Both the position numbers and the translations under genes were made by a program. Shown one piece after another: positions 8,133-17,278 of a stretch of 64,000 bases of DNA. The notes under the pieces were generated by a model, which searched no databases, was not told the DNA's origin, and saw only the letters and a list, made by a program, of their open reading frames with translations. Position 1 is the first letter of the stretch; every line of letters starts with the position of its first letter. The stretch comes from an uncultured Prevotellaceae bacterium. GTDB taxonomy: Bacteria > Bacteroidota > Bacteroidia > Bacteroidales > Bacteroidaceae. The stretch lies in NCBI GenBank assembly GCA_902799765.1, contig CADCBZ010000012.1, forward strand, positions 182,153 through 246,152, read 5' to 3'.

Positions 8133-8342
8133 ATGGCAAAGGATAAGGAAAAGAACGAGGCCCCTGCCAGTCAGGAGCCTAAGAAGGAAGAACCGGCATT
8201 CCTTGAGCAGTACCGCAAGTGCTACCCGACGAATAAGAAGTTCTACGTGACTTCCGACAATCTGGTATTCCTTGAGAGTGAATTCAAAAAGGCCGCAGCA
8301 CACCAGGCAACGCTGGGCAGCGGTGAGTTAATAACCTATTAA
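8133..8342 (+). CDS. Small phage protein, unknown
   Basis: A 69-residue hydrophilic protein. The first 20 residues are Lys/Glu-rich and probably disordered; the remainder (FLEQYRKCYPTNKKFYVTSDNLVFLESEFKKA) could form a small alpha/beta fold. No family is recognised. It starts just after the spanin gene and ends a dozen bases before the tail sheath gene, so it belongs to the late operon. The position, between lysis and tail genes, would suit a head-tail joining or tail terminator role, but nothing in the sequence proves this. Confidence 0.55.
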   Translation: MAKDKEKNEAPASQEPKKEEPAFLEQYRKCYPTNKKFYVTSDNLVFLESEFKKAAAHQATLGSGELITY

Positions 8343-8353
8343 ACAACAACAAC

Positions 8354-9535
8354 ATGTTACCCAACGTAAAAATCATTCTTGGAAACGGAAACGTCGGCTC
8401 AGTGAGCCTTTCCGATGATGGTGTTGCCGCTCTGCTTCTGACTGGTGCGGCAGTGGAAAACAAGTTTGCGCTCAACACTCACTATGTGCTGAGTGGCACA
8501 AGCGGTCTTGCCACTCTTGGCATCACTGAGGCAAACAACCCTCTTATCTGGAAGGATGTTAACGCCTTCTACACAGAAGCCGGTGACGGCGCAGAGCTTC
8601 ACATTCTGGCCGTGTCTGAGGCAACCACTCTGACACAGATGGTGGCAGCTGCTGCTGACAGCCCCATCCACAAGCTTCTCGATCCCGCAGCCGGTCGCAT
8701 CCGTCTGGTAGGTCTGAACCGTACACTCCCCGCTAACTACGAGGCCACTATGAACGGCAGTGTTGACGGTGACGTACAGACCGCCGTAGCTGCTGCTCAG
8801 GCTATCGCTGAGAGCTATCTGGGCAAGATTGCCCCTGTTTGTATTATGGTTCCTGCCATGAAGTGGAGTGGCAGCATGACCAACATCTACCAGCCTCGTG
8901 AGGGCTCGCAGAATATGGTCAGCGTTATACTCGCTTCTGACGGTAAGGTTGGCACAACTCAGAGTGCCGCTATGGGTATGATTCTCGGTCGTGCCGCTAA
9001 GGTTCCTGTGAACGTAAGCATTGGCCGCGTTAAGGATGGAGCTATCTGTGCTTCTGGTGCTGGCTTCCTGATGGATGGCACAACTCCTGAGAGCCACTAT
9101 GCAGACTGGAACGCTCTGCATGATGCAGGCTACATCTTCTTCCGTACCTATATCGGAAAGGGTGGCTACTATCTGAACGATGACGCAACCGCAACGGCCA
9201 CCACAGATGACTACTGCCGTCTGTGCCTGACACGTGTTATCCAGAAGGCAGTTGTAATCTGTTACAAGTGCTACATCGATGAAATTCTGGACAACATCGA
9301 CGTTGACCCTGAGACGGGCAAGATCCCGACTGCTATGGCCAAGTACTACGAGTCACTGCTGGCCAAGAACATCAACAGTGGTATGGAGGGTGAGATGAGC
9401 GGCTTCAACGCAAGCATCGATCCTGATCAAGACCTTATCACTACCGGCAAGATGGACGTGGTGGCCCGCATCACTCCGACTGCCCTGCTCCGTGAGATTG
9501 AGGTGAACCTTGCATTTACTAACCCTAACGCATAA
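8354..9535 (+). CDS. Contractile tail sheath protein (DUF2586-like)
   Basis: A 393-residue protein resembling DUF2586, the sheath family of Bacteroidetes contractile-tailed phages. The opening LPNVKIILGNGNVGS, the central GMILGRAAKVPVNVSIGRV and the C-terminal RITPTALLREIEVNLAF strand, which would join the sheath handshake sheet, support this. Sheath subunits form the outer contractile cylinder that drives the tube through the cell envelope. It is followed directly by the tube gene, the normal order, and has no signal peptide or membrane segment. Confidence 0.85.
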   Translation: MLPNVKIILGNGNVGSVSLSDDGVAALLLTGAAVENKFALNTHYVLSGTSGLATLGITEANNPLIWKDVNAFYTEAGDGAELHILAVSEATTLTQMVAAAADSPIHKLLDPAAGRIRLVGLNRTLPANYEATMNGSVDGDVQTAVAAAQAIAESYLGKIAPVCIMVPAMKWSGSMTNIYQPREGSQNMVSVILASDGKVGTTQSAAMGMILGRAAKVPVNVSIGRVKDGAICASGAGFLMDGTTPESHYADWNALHDAGYIFFRTYIGKGGYYLNDDATATATTDDYCRLCLTRVIQKAVVICYKCYIDEILDNIDVDPETGKIPTAMAKYYESLLAKNINSGMEGEMSGFNASIDPDQDLITTGKMDVVARITPTALLREIEVNLAFTNPNA

Positions 9536-9540
9536 GAACA

Positions 9541-9966
9541 ATGAGAGACTTTAATTCAAAGGAATATGCCTGGATCGATGTTACCGTCGTAGTTCTGGGC
9601 GTGGAGATCAAGACCATTCGTGCCGTTGAGTACAAGTCAAAGCGTGCTACAGAGGCCCTCTATGCTGCTGGCAAGTGGGCGCGTGGCATCCAGAGAGGCC
9701 GCAAGGAGGTTGAGGGAACGCTTACCGTTCTCCAGTCTGCCCTGATTGCCCTTCAGGACGCAGGTAAGGCTGCTGGCTTCAACGATATCACCGATATCGA
9801 GTTCGACATGGTTGTGTCGTATGCCAGCGAGTACGGCGGCAAGGTCACCACAGACCGCATCCGCCAGTGTGCTATCACTGAGGCCGTGAACTCCATCAAG
9901 GAAGGCGACCTCTATTCAGAGCACGCCCTGCCGTTCATCGCTTGTGAAGTTGAGTATGGTATCTAA
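9541..9966 (+). CDS. Tail tube protein
   Basis: A 141-residue beta-rich protein immediately after the sheath gene. The sequence moves from YAWIDVTVVVLGVEIKTIRA through a helix (QRGRKEVEGTLTVLQSALIAL) to C-terminal strands ending in FIACEVEYGI, matching the compact tube fold of Mu gpM-type and other contractile phage tubes. Hexamers of such proteins stack to form the DNA channel inside the sheath. Function rests mainly on size, gene order and this pattern. Confidence 0.78.
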   Translation: MRDFNSKEYAWIDVTVVVLGVEIKTIRAVEYKSKRATEALYAAGKWARGIQRGRKEVEGTLTVLQSALIALQDAGKAAGFNDITDIEFDMVVSYASEYGGKVTTDRIRQCAITEAVNSIKEGDLYSEHALPFIACEVEYGI

Positions 9967-9978
9967 TCCGGGACTGCC

Positions 9979-10272
9979 ATGAAGGAAATCGATTCAAAAC
10001 AGATTGATGCGTGGAAGAAAGCGCACGGCGACGTTTTCAAGGTAGAGGTTGACGGTAAGGTCTGCTACCTGAAGAAGCCAGACCGCAAGGTGCTGGGAGC
10101 CGCTTCCGTTCTCGGAAAGAACGACCCGATGAAGTACAACGAAGTCCTGCTGGAGAACTGCTGGTTGGATGGCGATGAGGAAATTAAGAAGGATGACAGC
10201 CTGTTCCTGGGCGTGTCAAGCCATCTTGCAGAAATCATCGAGATCAAGACCGCAGAGATAAAAAAACTCTAA
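9979..10272 (+). CDS. Tail assembly chaperone, short form
   Basis: A 97-residue protein located between the tail tube and tape measure genes, where lambda gpG and Mu gp41-type chaperones lie. It is charged and soluble, with segments WKKAHGDVFKVEVDGKVCYL and LGKNDPMKYNEVLLENCWL. The gene ends in a run of seven A (10260-10266) two codons before its stop, a slippery site for a -1 frameshift that would make the long form. Chaperones of this type bind the tape measure while the tube assembles. The short form should be the major product. Confidence 0.75.
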   Translation: MKEIDSKQIDAWKKAHGDVFKVEVDGKVCYLKKPDRKVLGAASVLGKNDPMKYNEVLLENCWLDGDEEIKKDDSLFLGVSSHLAEIIEIKTAEIKKL

Positions 10273-10460
10273 GCCGGACAGGTTTAAAGGATAAGCGCGG
10301 ATGGCTCTTCCTCGGCGATGCGCTCATTCGCGCTTATCTTCATTTCGACCCCTCCGACCTGTCTGACGAAGAATGGGCGATGCAGATAGGGATGGCAGAA
10401 TATATCAGGGCCGACTTAACAAATTCACTCACCATTAGTTTACGAGCATGCCTACGTTAG
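9979..10460 (+). CDS. Tail assembly chaperone, -1 frameshift fusion
   Basis: A -1 slip on A AAA AAA at 10260-10266 moves ribosomes past the stop at 10270 into an uninterrupted frame of 64 further codons ending at a TAG at 10458-10460, thirteen bases into the tape measure gene. The added part reads like real protein (GWLFLGDALIRAYLHFDPSD, then DEEWAMQIGMAEYIR) and accounts for the otherwise empty 175 bases. The G/GT arrangement of lambda and the equivalent pair of Mu are the precedent. Slippage is inferred from sequence only. Confidence 0.75.
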
Positions 10461-13400
10461 AATATACTTTCTCCATCCAAGACCAAGCCAGTGATAAGCT
10501 GCTACGGATAACGGCTGCCAGCCAGCCGCTCATCAGTGCGGTTACTACCGTGCAGGATAAGATGGCCGCTGCCGGTACACTGATGAATGAGACGGGCGGT
10601 AGCATTACTGCCCTGAAGGCACAGATTGACGCGCTGAGCGCAGAACGCGACCTGCTTCCGGCTGATGGTCTGGGAACTATCGCCCAATACAACGAACGCA
10701 TCGGAGAGCTTCAGCAGAAGGTGTCTGACCTGCAGACCGCCAAGCCGAAGCCCGTCACCGTTCCTTACACATTTACCCTGAATGACCGTGTCTCTGGCGG
10801 TCTTCGGAAGATTAACACAGAGAGCGAGCACGTCCGCAGTGCTATGGATGGCGTTGGCCAGAAGATGAAGGCCGCAGACGCATTGATGGACGCGACGGGC
10901 AGAAGCGTCGGTGCGCTTCGTGCCAAGATAGAGGCCCTTCGTGCTGAACGCGAGTGGATCCCCTCAGACAACCTCGATGCCATCCGTGAATATGACAAAG
11001 AAATCAAGTCGCTGGGTGATGAGATAGAGCGTGTGGAACGTCTTACCAGCGGCACAAGTAACTTGAGCAAGTGGGCCGGTGACTTGGCAAGTAGCGTCCC
11101 CGGCATCGGACTGCTCAAGAACCCCATCGTTCAAGCTGGAGCCGCGATGATTGGAACGGCCAAGTCTGCCATGACCTTCGACCAGAACATGGCACAGGTG
11201 AATATTACCACACTGCTTGAAGGAGAGGATCTCGAAAACCTGAAGAAAGGCATCAAGGGCGTGGCAGAAGAGTTCGGCGCGGACGCTGCAACGGTTCCTT
11301 TGGCTTTCGACCTTATCAACTCACAGATCAACGATGCCGATAAGTCCATGAATGTGCTGGCTGCCAGTATTAAGGGTAGCAAGGCGGGCTTCGCGGACGT
11401 GAACACCGTAGCCTCAGCACTGGCACAGACCGTGTCACTGTTGGGCGATGTTGATGCCAATGAGGTGCTGGACGTGTTCTTCGCATCAAAGCGAATGGGT
11501 GCGGTGGACTTTTCCAGCTTGGCACAATACCTGCCGAAACTGCTGTCAACAGGTGTCGGCATGGGTATTGACTACAAAGACGTATCAGGCGCATTCTCCT
11601 ACCTGACTGGTAAGGGCCAGAGTGCCGACCAGGCCACCGTTATGCTTCAGAACGCCATGTCTATGCTTGGCAGGGGTGACGTTCGCGATAAGATGGCAAA
11701 GGCTGGCGTGAAGGTCTTTGATGAGCAGGGCAAGATGCGTGGCATGACGGATATCTTCGGCGACCTTAGTAACCTGATGAACGGACGCTCTGATGAGGAA
11801 CGCTCACAGCTGCTGGAAGGTTTCGGCATTGTGGATAAGGAGGCAAAGGGAGCCTTTAACGTCCTGATGGCCGATATGGAAAAATACAAGGGTATTGTTG
11901 AAGGTGTTCAGGACGCTACTAAGAACGAGGAAGGTAACAAGGCCCTCGCAGCCAGTAAGAACACCGTTCAGGAGGCGGAGGAAGCGTGGAACCGCTTTAA
12001 GAACGTAGGCCTTTCCATCGGCGAGCAGATGCTTCCTACAATCTCCAACGGCCTTGAAACATTCTCCACACTTATTCAGGCTTTGTCGCCTGTAGTACAG
12101 TTGGTGGCCCCGATTATCAGTGGCGCGTTCTCTGGTGTCAGCGTGGTACTGAAAGGCGTTACTTTTGTTGTTAGGACACTGATTGACTTTTTCGGTGGCT
12201 GGCTGAGTTACCTACAGGAGGGACAGCCTCTCGTTGTCGGCTTTACCGCTGCACTTGCCGCACTCGGAGTGGTATGGGCTGCCAACACGGCCATTGCCAA
12301 AGCCGATATCGTATGGCAGGGCATCAAGAATGGCCTTACCGTCGTTTCGACTACTCTTACGGAGGGATGGGCCGCAGCACAGGCATTGCTAAACGCCTCC
12401 TTCCTTGCCTGCCCGCTGACGTGGGTTATAGCTGCTATCGTTGCGGTTGTCGCTGCCGTAGCTGCTGCATGGCAGAAGTTCGAAGGCTTCCGTGTTGCAG
12501 TTCTTGGCGCATGGGGCGTAGTTAAGGAGTTCGGACGCGCACTCGTGAGCGCCATTGTGTCACCGATTAAACAGATTCTGAAAGGTATTGGAAGTCTTGG
12601 CGAGGCTATTGCCAACCTCTTTGAGGGCAATTTCGATGCAGCCGCGACAGCAGCCAAGCAAGGCTTCAAAGATATAGGAAAGGGCGTGCTTCAGTCATCG
12701 CCCGCAGGTATTGCCGTCAACACGTGGAAAAACGGCAACTATGCCAAGGCATGGGAAGATGGCAAGCAGGCCGGACACCAGAGCTGGGCAAACTCACAGT
12801 CTGAGAAGGCAAAGTCGGCAGCGGAACTGCCAAAGGAACTTGAGGCCGCAATGAACGTATCAGAGACCGCTGCTCCCGCAGTCAGCACTCAAGACCTGCT
12901 GAAAAAGATGGATAAGAGCGGCAAGGGTGGTAAGAGCGGCAAGGGATCCAAGACCAAGCAGACTCTTAACCTGAACGAAGAGGCTACCAACTATGCGCAG
13001 AGTGCCAACTATCTGGCAGCTACGCAGAAGCTGGCTCCAGTAACGGCAAAGCTGCTGCCTATCGGTGACGTTGCTCAGGCTCCATCCGTCAATGGCGGTA
13101 TCGCCAAGACACAGGCCATCACTCAGACCAATAGCGCACTGAAGGTGGACGTTTCCAAGCAGGAGTACGAACCAGAAGGCACAAACTACCTGAGCGATAT
13201 CATGGCCAATGTCCGCAAGATAGCTGCTGCTGTCATGCTACCGATGGCCGTATCTTTGGCCAGCCCCTCAGAGGCCTCAGCAACCACCAACATACTGAGC
13301 CAGTCGAAGACACAGAACGTGTCGGCTTCTTCTATGACTGTACAGTCTGATGCGCTCAGTCTGTCAAGCAATGACAACGGATCCGTTATCGACCTGAGCA

Positions 13401-14551
13401 AGCCCTATGAGGTTACATTGCCAGAAATTGTCATCACTCCTGGTTCTGAGAGCAAGTCATTGGCAAATACCGTGCTTTCTGCTCCTTCGGCTGTCAGCAA
13501 CCTATCCAATGCCCTGACGCTATCGGACACCGGCAACCAGGCATTCGACAACGCCGTTGCCATGAACGGGCCACAGGCCATGCCGAAGCCTTACGAGGTG
13601 ACGCTACCCGAAATCGTCATCACTCCTGGTTCGGAGCTGGCACAGGATATCGAGTCGGCATCGCTGATGGGCGACACACTCACAGAGGCAACGGCTCAGA
13701 CCGAGACGCTGAATGCTGCCGGTGATATTGCCATGCAGTCAGTCGAGAACCGCTCGGAGGCTAATAGTCTGGGTAACTTCTGGAACCAGCAAGGCGGTGC
13801 TTCGATGTGGATGCCCTCATTCATGAGCAGCTCTTCATCGTCCAGCAGCTTATCTGATGCCCTGTCAATGGGTGACACCAGCAACCAGGCATTCGACAAC
13901 GCCGTTGCCATGAACGGGCCACAGGCCATGCCGAAGCCTTACGAGGTGACGCTACCCGAAATCGTCATCACTCCTGGTTTGGCACAGGATATCGGGTCGG
14001 CATCGCTGATGGGCGACACACTCACGTCTGCATCATCTACAGGCGACACCGTTTCTGAGGCATCCGCACAGAGCGAAGCTGTGAATATCTCCAATGCCGT
14101 GCCGGAGTTGACAAACGCACGGGAAAAGGCGGAGCCTAAGAGAAAAGGCATTCGCGGATGGCTTGCCAATAAGTTCCAGCCGCTGCTTGCATCCGTCGGT
14201 GGTACATCGGCAGAACTTCATAACCTGACAGGCGGTGACACGATGCAGAGCGTGAACGCCACATCGGACACGCTCAACCAGTCGATGGGCAGCTATGCCG
14301 ACAACAGTATTTCGATGCCGTCAATGTCTGAGAGCCTTTCCGACGCTACCGATATCGCCAGCTCTGACAACAGCCAGAGCCAGACTTTCAACAGCAGCGT
14401 TCAGGAAAGCAGCAGCAACGGCAGCCGTAACGTTACCATCGACCGTGTATGCGACCAGATAGTTATCAACGTAGAGAATACCGACGGACAGGGTGCGGAG
14501 GAAATCCGCAGCCGTATTCTGGAGGTGCTCAATGAAATAGTGGAGGGATAG
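10448..14551 (+). CDS. Tail tape measure protein
   Basis: At 1367 residues this is the longest gene of the prophage, in the tape measure position. The first 220 residues are coiled-coil with two related segments, a central domain follows, and hydrophobic helices (about residues 560-720, including LTWVIAAIVAVVAAVAAAW) fit a protein that enters the membrane during ejection. From about residue 800 the sequence is Ser/Thr/Asn-rich and repetitive, with three copies of PYEVTLPEIVITPG. Its length sets tail length. The repetitive C-terminal third is unlike a normal tape measure. Confidence 0.88.
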   Translation: MPTLEYTFSIQDQASDKLLRITAASQPLISAVTTVQDKMAAAGTLMNETGGSITALKAQIDALSAERDLLPADGLGTIAQYNERIGELQQKVSDLQTAKPKPVTVPYTFTLNDRVSGGLRKINTESEHVRSAMDGVGQKMKAADALMDATGRSVGALRAKIEALRAEREWIPSDNLDAIREYDKEIKSLGDEIERVERLTSGTSNLSKWAGDLASSVPGIGLLKNPIVQAGAAMIGTAKSAMTFDQNMAQVNITTLLEGEDLENLKKGIKGVAEEFGADAATVPLAFDLINSQINDADKSMNVLAASIKGSKAGFADVNTVASALAQTVSLLGDVDANEVLDVFFASKRMGAVDFSSLAQYLPKLLSTGVGMGIDYKDVSGAFSYLTGKGQSADQATVMLQNAMSMLGRGDVRDKMAKAGVKVFDEQGKMRGMTDIFGDLSNLMNGRSDEERSQLLEGFGIVDKEAKGAFNVLMADMEKYKGIVEGVQDATKNEEGNKALAASKNTVQEAEEAWNRFKNVGLSIGEQMLPTISNGLETFSTLIQALSPVVQLVAPIISGAFSGVSVVLKGVTFVVRTLIDFFGGWLSYLQEGQPLVVGFTAALAALGVVWAANTAIAKADIVWQGIKNGLTVVSTTLTEGWAAAQALLNASFLACPLTWVIAAIVAVVAAVAAAWQKFEGFRVAVLGAWGVVKEFGRALVSAIVSPIKQILKGIGSLGEAIANLFEGNFDAAATAAKQGFKDIGKGVLQSSPAGIAVNTWKNGNYAKAWEDGKQAGHQSWANSQSEKAKSAAELPKELEAAMNVSETAAPAVSTQDLLKKMDKSGKGGKSGKGSKTKQTLNLNEEATNYAQSANYLAATQKLAPVTAKLLPIGDVAQAPSVNGGIAKTQAITQTNSALKVDVSKQEYEPEGTNYLSDIMANVRKIAAAVMLPMAVSLASPSEASATTNILSQSKTQNVSASSMTVQSDALSLSSNDNGSVIDLSKPYEVTLPEIVITPGSESKSLANTVLSAPSAVSNLSNALTLSDTGNQAFDNAVAMNGPQAMPKPYEVTLPEIVITPGSELAQDIESASLMGDTLTEATAQTETLNAAGDIAMQSVENRSEANSLGNFWNQQGGASMWMPSFMSSSSSSSSLSDALSMGDTSNQAFDNAVAMNGPQAMPKPYEVTLPEIVITPGLAQDIGSASLMGDTLTSASSTGDTVSEASAQSEAVNISNAVPELTNAREKAEPKRKGIRGWLANKFQPLLASVGGTSAELHNLTGGDTMQSVNATSDTLNQSMGSYADNSISMPSMSESLSDATDIASSDNSQSQTFNSSVQESSSNGSRNVTIDRVCDQIVINVENTDGQGAEEIRSRILEVLNEIVEG
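13533..14026 (+). repeat. Direct repeat inside the tape measure gene
   Basis: A 99-bp stretch at 13533-13631 recurs without change at 13881-13979, 348 bases on. The similarity continues after a 6-bp gap to 13683 and 14026. Each copy encodes NQAFDNAVAMNGPQAMPKPY followed by EVTLPEIVITPG. A third, more diverged copy of the PYEVTLPEIVITPG part lies at about 13405-13446. The identity at third codon positions points to a recent in-frame duplication. Confidence 0.85.
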
Positions 14552-14554
14552 GCT

Positions 14555-15142
14555 ATGGGTGTATTTTCAGTCTATGACATCATCAAAAAGGCACAGGCAG
14601 CAGCCTCAACGATTGACACGCTGCTTGGCACTAAAATTGGCGATCCGAAGTTCAAGCCCAAGTATGACGGCCCCGAAGCCAATGAGCGCGAGAGCAGCAA
14701 TCTCGGCTCTACGCTGAGGAAGCGCGACGCTAACGGACGCTGGTACTTCATGCCGGTTGTGCTGGTGTATAAAGGAAAGGAGTATGAGATGCCCAACTCC
14801 CTCATTTCCATACGCGGAAAGAAGCATATCGTGTCCACCCCTATGGTTGGCCGTAAGGGAACCGTCAAGGAGCTTATCAGCATGGAGGATTACGAGATCA
14901 AGATTCAGGGTGTGGCCTTGGGCACTGACTGGCCCGATGACCAGTTGGCCGACATCAAGGAAATCTACGCCGTGAATGAGAGTGTACAGTTGAAATGCGC
15001 CCTCACCGATATCTTCATGGATGAGGAAGACATGGTTGTAATCAAGAGCATAGACATTCCCGAAATGAGAGGTGTCGAACACGCTCAGACCTACAGCCTC
15101 GACCTTGAGACAGACAGGAGTTTTGAACTGATAATGGAGTGA
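14555..15142 (+). CDS. Phage tail/baseplate protein (DUF6046-like)
   Basis: A 195-residue protein directly after the tape measure gene, where Mu has its gp43-type DNA circularisation or baseplate hub component. It starts with a helix (FSVYDIIKKAQAAASTIDTL), then a low-complexity linker, then a beta-rich body (WYFMPVVLVYKGKEYEMPN, VGRKGTVKELISMEDYEIKI, a WPDDQ turn). It recalls the DUF6046 family of Bacteroidetes phages, but I am not certain of that name. No enzymatic motif is visible; a structural baseplate role is likely. Confidence 0.55.
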   Translation: MGVFSVYDIIKKAQAAASTIDTLLGTKIGDPKFKPKYDGPEANERESSNLGSTLRKRDANGRWYFMPVVLVYKGKEYEMPNSLISIRGKKHIVSTPMVGRKGTVKELISMEDYEIKIQGVALGTDWPDDQLADIKEIYAVNESVQLKCALTDIFMDEEDMVVIKSIDIPEMRGVEHAQTYSLDLETDRSFELIME

Positions 15143-15145
15143 TAT

Positions 15146-16108
15146 ATGTTTGTACTGACCTCAGAGATAAGCATTGGCAGCGTGACGTTCAAGAGCGTCC
15201 ACGACGTGCAGATCAAGCGGAGCATCTACAGCCTCGCTGCTACAGCCGTCGTGAAGGTTCCCGTGACAGCCGTGCTCAAGCATGAGGGCGAGCCTCCCGC
15301 ACATATCGAGACGGCCAACGCTATCAAGGCAGGCGACGCGGTGACTATCAAGCTGGGCTATGACGGGCAGCTCCAGACGGAGTTCGTCGGCTATGTAAAG
15401 CGTCTGAACTACAAACTGCCTCTGGAGATTGAATGCGAGGATGAGTACTATAAGCTGCGCTTCGTCAACTGTGTTTTCAGCAAGAAAGAAACGTCGTTAA
15501 AAGCGTGTTTAAACGAGGTTCTAAGCGGAGTCCAGATGGGCGAGGTTGCCGACCTCACGCTAAAGAACTTCGTTATCAACAACAAGCCCGGAAGCTGGCT
15601 TCTCGGCTACCTGAAGAAAGAATACGGCCTGCTGGCCTATTTCGACATCAACGGCAAGCTGTATGTGGGCAAGGCCAACAGCGTGAAGGGCGAGACCGTG
15701 AAATATGTGCTGCGTGAGAATGTCATCAATGACGATGAATTGAAATACCAGCTGGCGCAGGATATCAAGCTGAAGGTTAAGGCCATCTGCTACTATAAGG
15801 ATGGCTCGAAAATAGAGGGTGAACTTGGCGAAGACGGCGGTGAGCAGAAGACACTCTACTACTACGACGTGAAGGATGCCGGAGAGTTGAAGGCCCTTGC
15901 AAACGAGGAACTGCGACGCTACAGCTTTGACGGCTACAGGGGCAAGATTAAGACATTCCTGCAGCCCTACGCCCTTCCCGGTATGGTGGCCGATATCACC
16001 GACAATACATACCCCGACCGTAGCGGCAGCTACTTCATCGAGGCAGTGACAACAACATTCGGTACTGGCGGTGGCCGTCGTACCGTAGAAATAGGTATAA
16101 AGGCATGA
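15146..16108 (+). CDS. Baseplate hub protein, Mu gp44-like
   Basis: A 320-residue protein resembling the gpP/gp44 and late control gene D family, which form the trimeric hub that holds the spike and threads the tube. Typical elements are an N-terminal beta domain (AGDAVTIKLGYDGQLQTEFVGYV), a central helix-rich part (LKACLNEVLSGV), and C-terminal LPGMVADITDNTYPDRSGSY, a frequent pattern of hub proteins where a field value is set on a strand. It overlaps the next gene by four bases, so translation is coupled. Confidence 0.78.
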   Translation: MFVLTSEISIGSVTFKSVHDVQIKRSIYSLAATAVVKVPVTAVLKHEGEPPAHIETANAIKAGDAVTIKLGYDGQLQTEFVGYVKRLNYKLPLEIECEDEYYKLRFVNCVFSKKETSLKACLNEVLSGVQMGEVADLTLKNFVINNKPGSWLLGYLKKEYGLLAYFDINGKLYVGKANSVKGETVKYVLRENVINDDELKYQLAQDIKLKVKAICYYKDGSKIEGELGEDGGEQKTLYYYDVKDAGELKALANEELRRYSFDGYRGKIKTFLQPYALPGMVADITDNTYPDRSGSYFIEAVTTTFGTGGGRRTVEIGIKA

Positions 16109-16749
16109 GCAAGGAAATAGACGAAATACGCAGGAAGTTCAACGGAATGATGGGCGACATGGTGCGCAATGTCATTCAGGGCGTTGTGACTGAGGTGAAC
16201 GAGGATGAGTTTACCTGCACCGTCCGTGTGGATGACGCTGTGGACTATTTCGACGTTCGCCTGCGCGGTCTTGTGGACGGAGCCCTGAAGGGCTTTGCGT
16301 TCATCCCCAAAGCTCAGAGCGTAGTCCTGGTTTGTCCCATCGGTGGCAGCAACGAGCTTTTTGTATGCCAGTACACGGAAATAGATAAGCTCATCTTCAC
16401 CGACAACAACCTGAAGCTGACCATCGACACGGAAAAGCTGGAGCTTGAAAGAGACAACGTCACTATCACCAGTGATGACAGCAGTACGGTCATCAAGGCC
16501 AGCGATGCAACGGCGACGGTGAACACGGACGGCATAGAGCTGAAGAACGGCAGCAGTACCATCACTGTGACATCGGGCGGCCTGACACTGAAAAAGGGCG
16601 GCGCAGGTCTGAAAAAGACACTGGAGAGCATGCTGGATGCTATCTGCCAACTGACGGTTCCGACGGGCGTAGGCCCCTCTGGAGTACCTATCAACATGGC
16701 ATCGTTCCAGCAGATAAAAGCAGAAGTTTCACAATATATGGAGGGATAG
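16105..16749 (+). CDS. Baseplate spike protein, Mu gp45-like
   Basis: A 214-residue protein with an N-terminal OB-type segment (VTEVNEDEFTCTVRVDDAVD, then GFAFIPKAQSVVLVCPIGG) and a C-terminal repetitive beta region (DNNLKLTIDTEKLELERDNV, GIELKNGSSTITVTSGGLTL) like the beta-helix of contractile phage spikes. Such trimers pierce the outer membrane on contraction. The last 50 residues form a different helical tail. Gene order hub, then spike, matches Mu. No iron-binding HxH motif of the classic tip is seen. Confidence 0.75.
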   Translation: MSKEIDEIRRKFNGMMGDMVRNVIQGVVTEVNEDEFTCTVRVDDAVDYFDVRLRGLVDGALKGFAFIPKAQSVVLVCPIGGSNELFVCQYTEIDKLIFTDNNLKLTIDTEKLELERDNVTITSDDSSTVIKASDATATVNTDGIELKNGSSTITVTSGGLTLKKGGAGLKKTLESMLDAICQLTVPTGVGPSGVPINMASFQQIKAEVSQYMEG

Positions 16750-16752
16750 AAT

Positions 16753-16980
16753 ATGCCATTAGTTAAAGCAACAATCAAGAGCGAAGTAAAGGATGCCTTT
16801 ACAGCGGTTATGAACCAGAAAGACGATGACCGCGAGGGCGCATTGGATAAGGTGGCCGACAAACTGGCCGATGCCATCATCAATGCCATCAAGAGCCAGC
16901 AGATAACATACTCTGCCGGGTTGGTAGCCCCGTCGATGGGCGGGCCTGTCACCGGCACGTTTAACTATAAGATATCGTAA
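16753..16980 (+). CDS. Small phage protein, unknown
   Basis: A 75-residue protein between spike and gp25-like genes. The first 50 residues are a charged, probably helical region (DDREGALDKVADKLADAIIN); the end contains GLVAPSMGGPVTGTFNYKIS, which may be a strand packing against a neighbour. No family is recognised. Small proteins of this type are common between baseplate genes of Bacteroidetes phages. It starts three bases after the spike stop and ends one base before the next start, so it is certainly translated with the operon. Confidence 0.55.
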   Translation: MPLVKATIKSEVKDAFTAVMNQKDDDREGALDKVADKLADAIINAIKSQQITYSAGLVAPSMGGPVTGTFNYKIS

Positions 16981-16981
16981 T

Positions 16982-17278
16982 ATGAAGGACTACTGCCAGA
17001 CACAGAACGGAGACCTCGACCTGAGCACAGGCGATATCTACCCAACGGAGAGCACGGCACAGCATCAGCGTGATCTGGTTCTGGGTGATATGGGCCATAT
17101 CAGGCACAGGCCGGAACTCAGCGTCGGTGCGGTGGAGTACCTGCTTAACGAGGATAAGGAAGGGCTTCTGCGCCGTACCCGTCAGGTACTGGCTGCCGAC
17201 GGCCAAAAGGTAAGGAAGGTGGCCTATGATACGATGAATTGTAAATTTCAAATAGACGCTGCCTATGAAAACGATTGA
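16982..17278 (+). CDS. Baseplate wedge protein, gp25/gpW-like (Mu gp46)
   Basis: A 98-residue protein of the gp25/GPW family, part of the conserved baseplate wedge around the hub. Visible hallmarks are DLDLSTGDIYPTESTAQHQR near the N-terminus and the central helix RPELSVGAVEYLLNEDKEGL, where the family has an EPRNG-like, leader-type loop replaced here by RHRPELSVG. It overlaps the next gene by 14 bases. Assignment rests on family pattern and gene order, which matches Mu gp46. Confidence 0.75.
   Translation: MKDYCQTQNGDLDLSTGDIYPTESTAQHQRDLVLGDMGHIRHRPELSVGAVEYLLNEDKEGLLRRTRQVLAADGQKVRKVAYDTMNCKFQIDAAYEND

Noticed and set aside
8399-9121. Long minus-strand open frame opposite the sheath gene
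   Set aside because: It is the complement of a well-supported structural gene in a GC-balanced region, with no matching family and no gap in the sheath.
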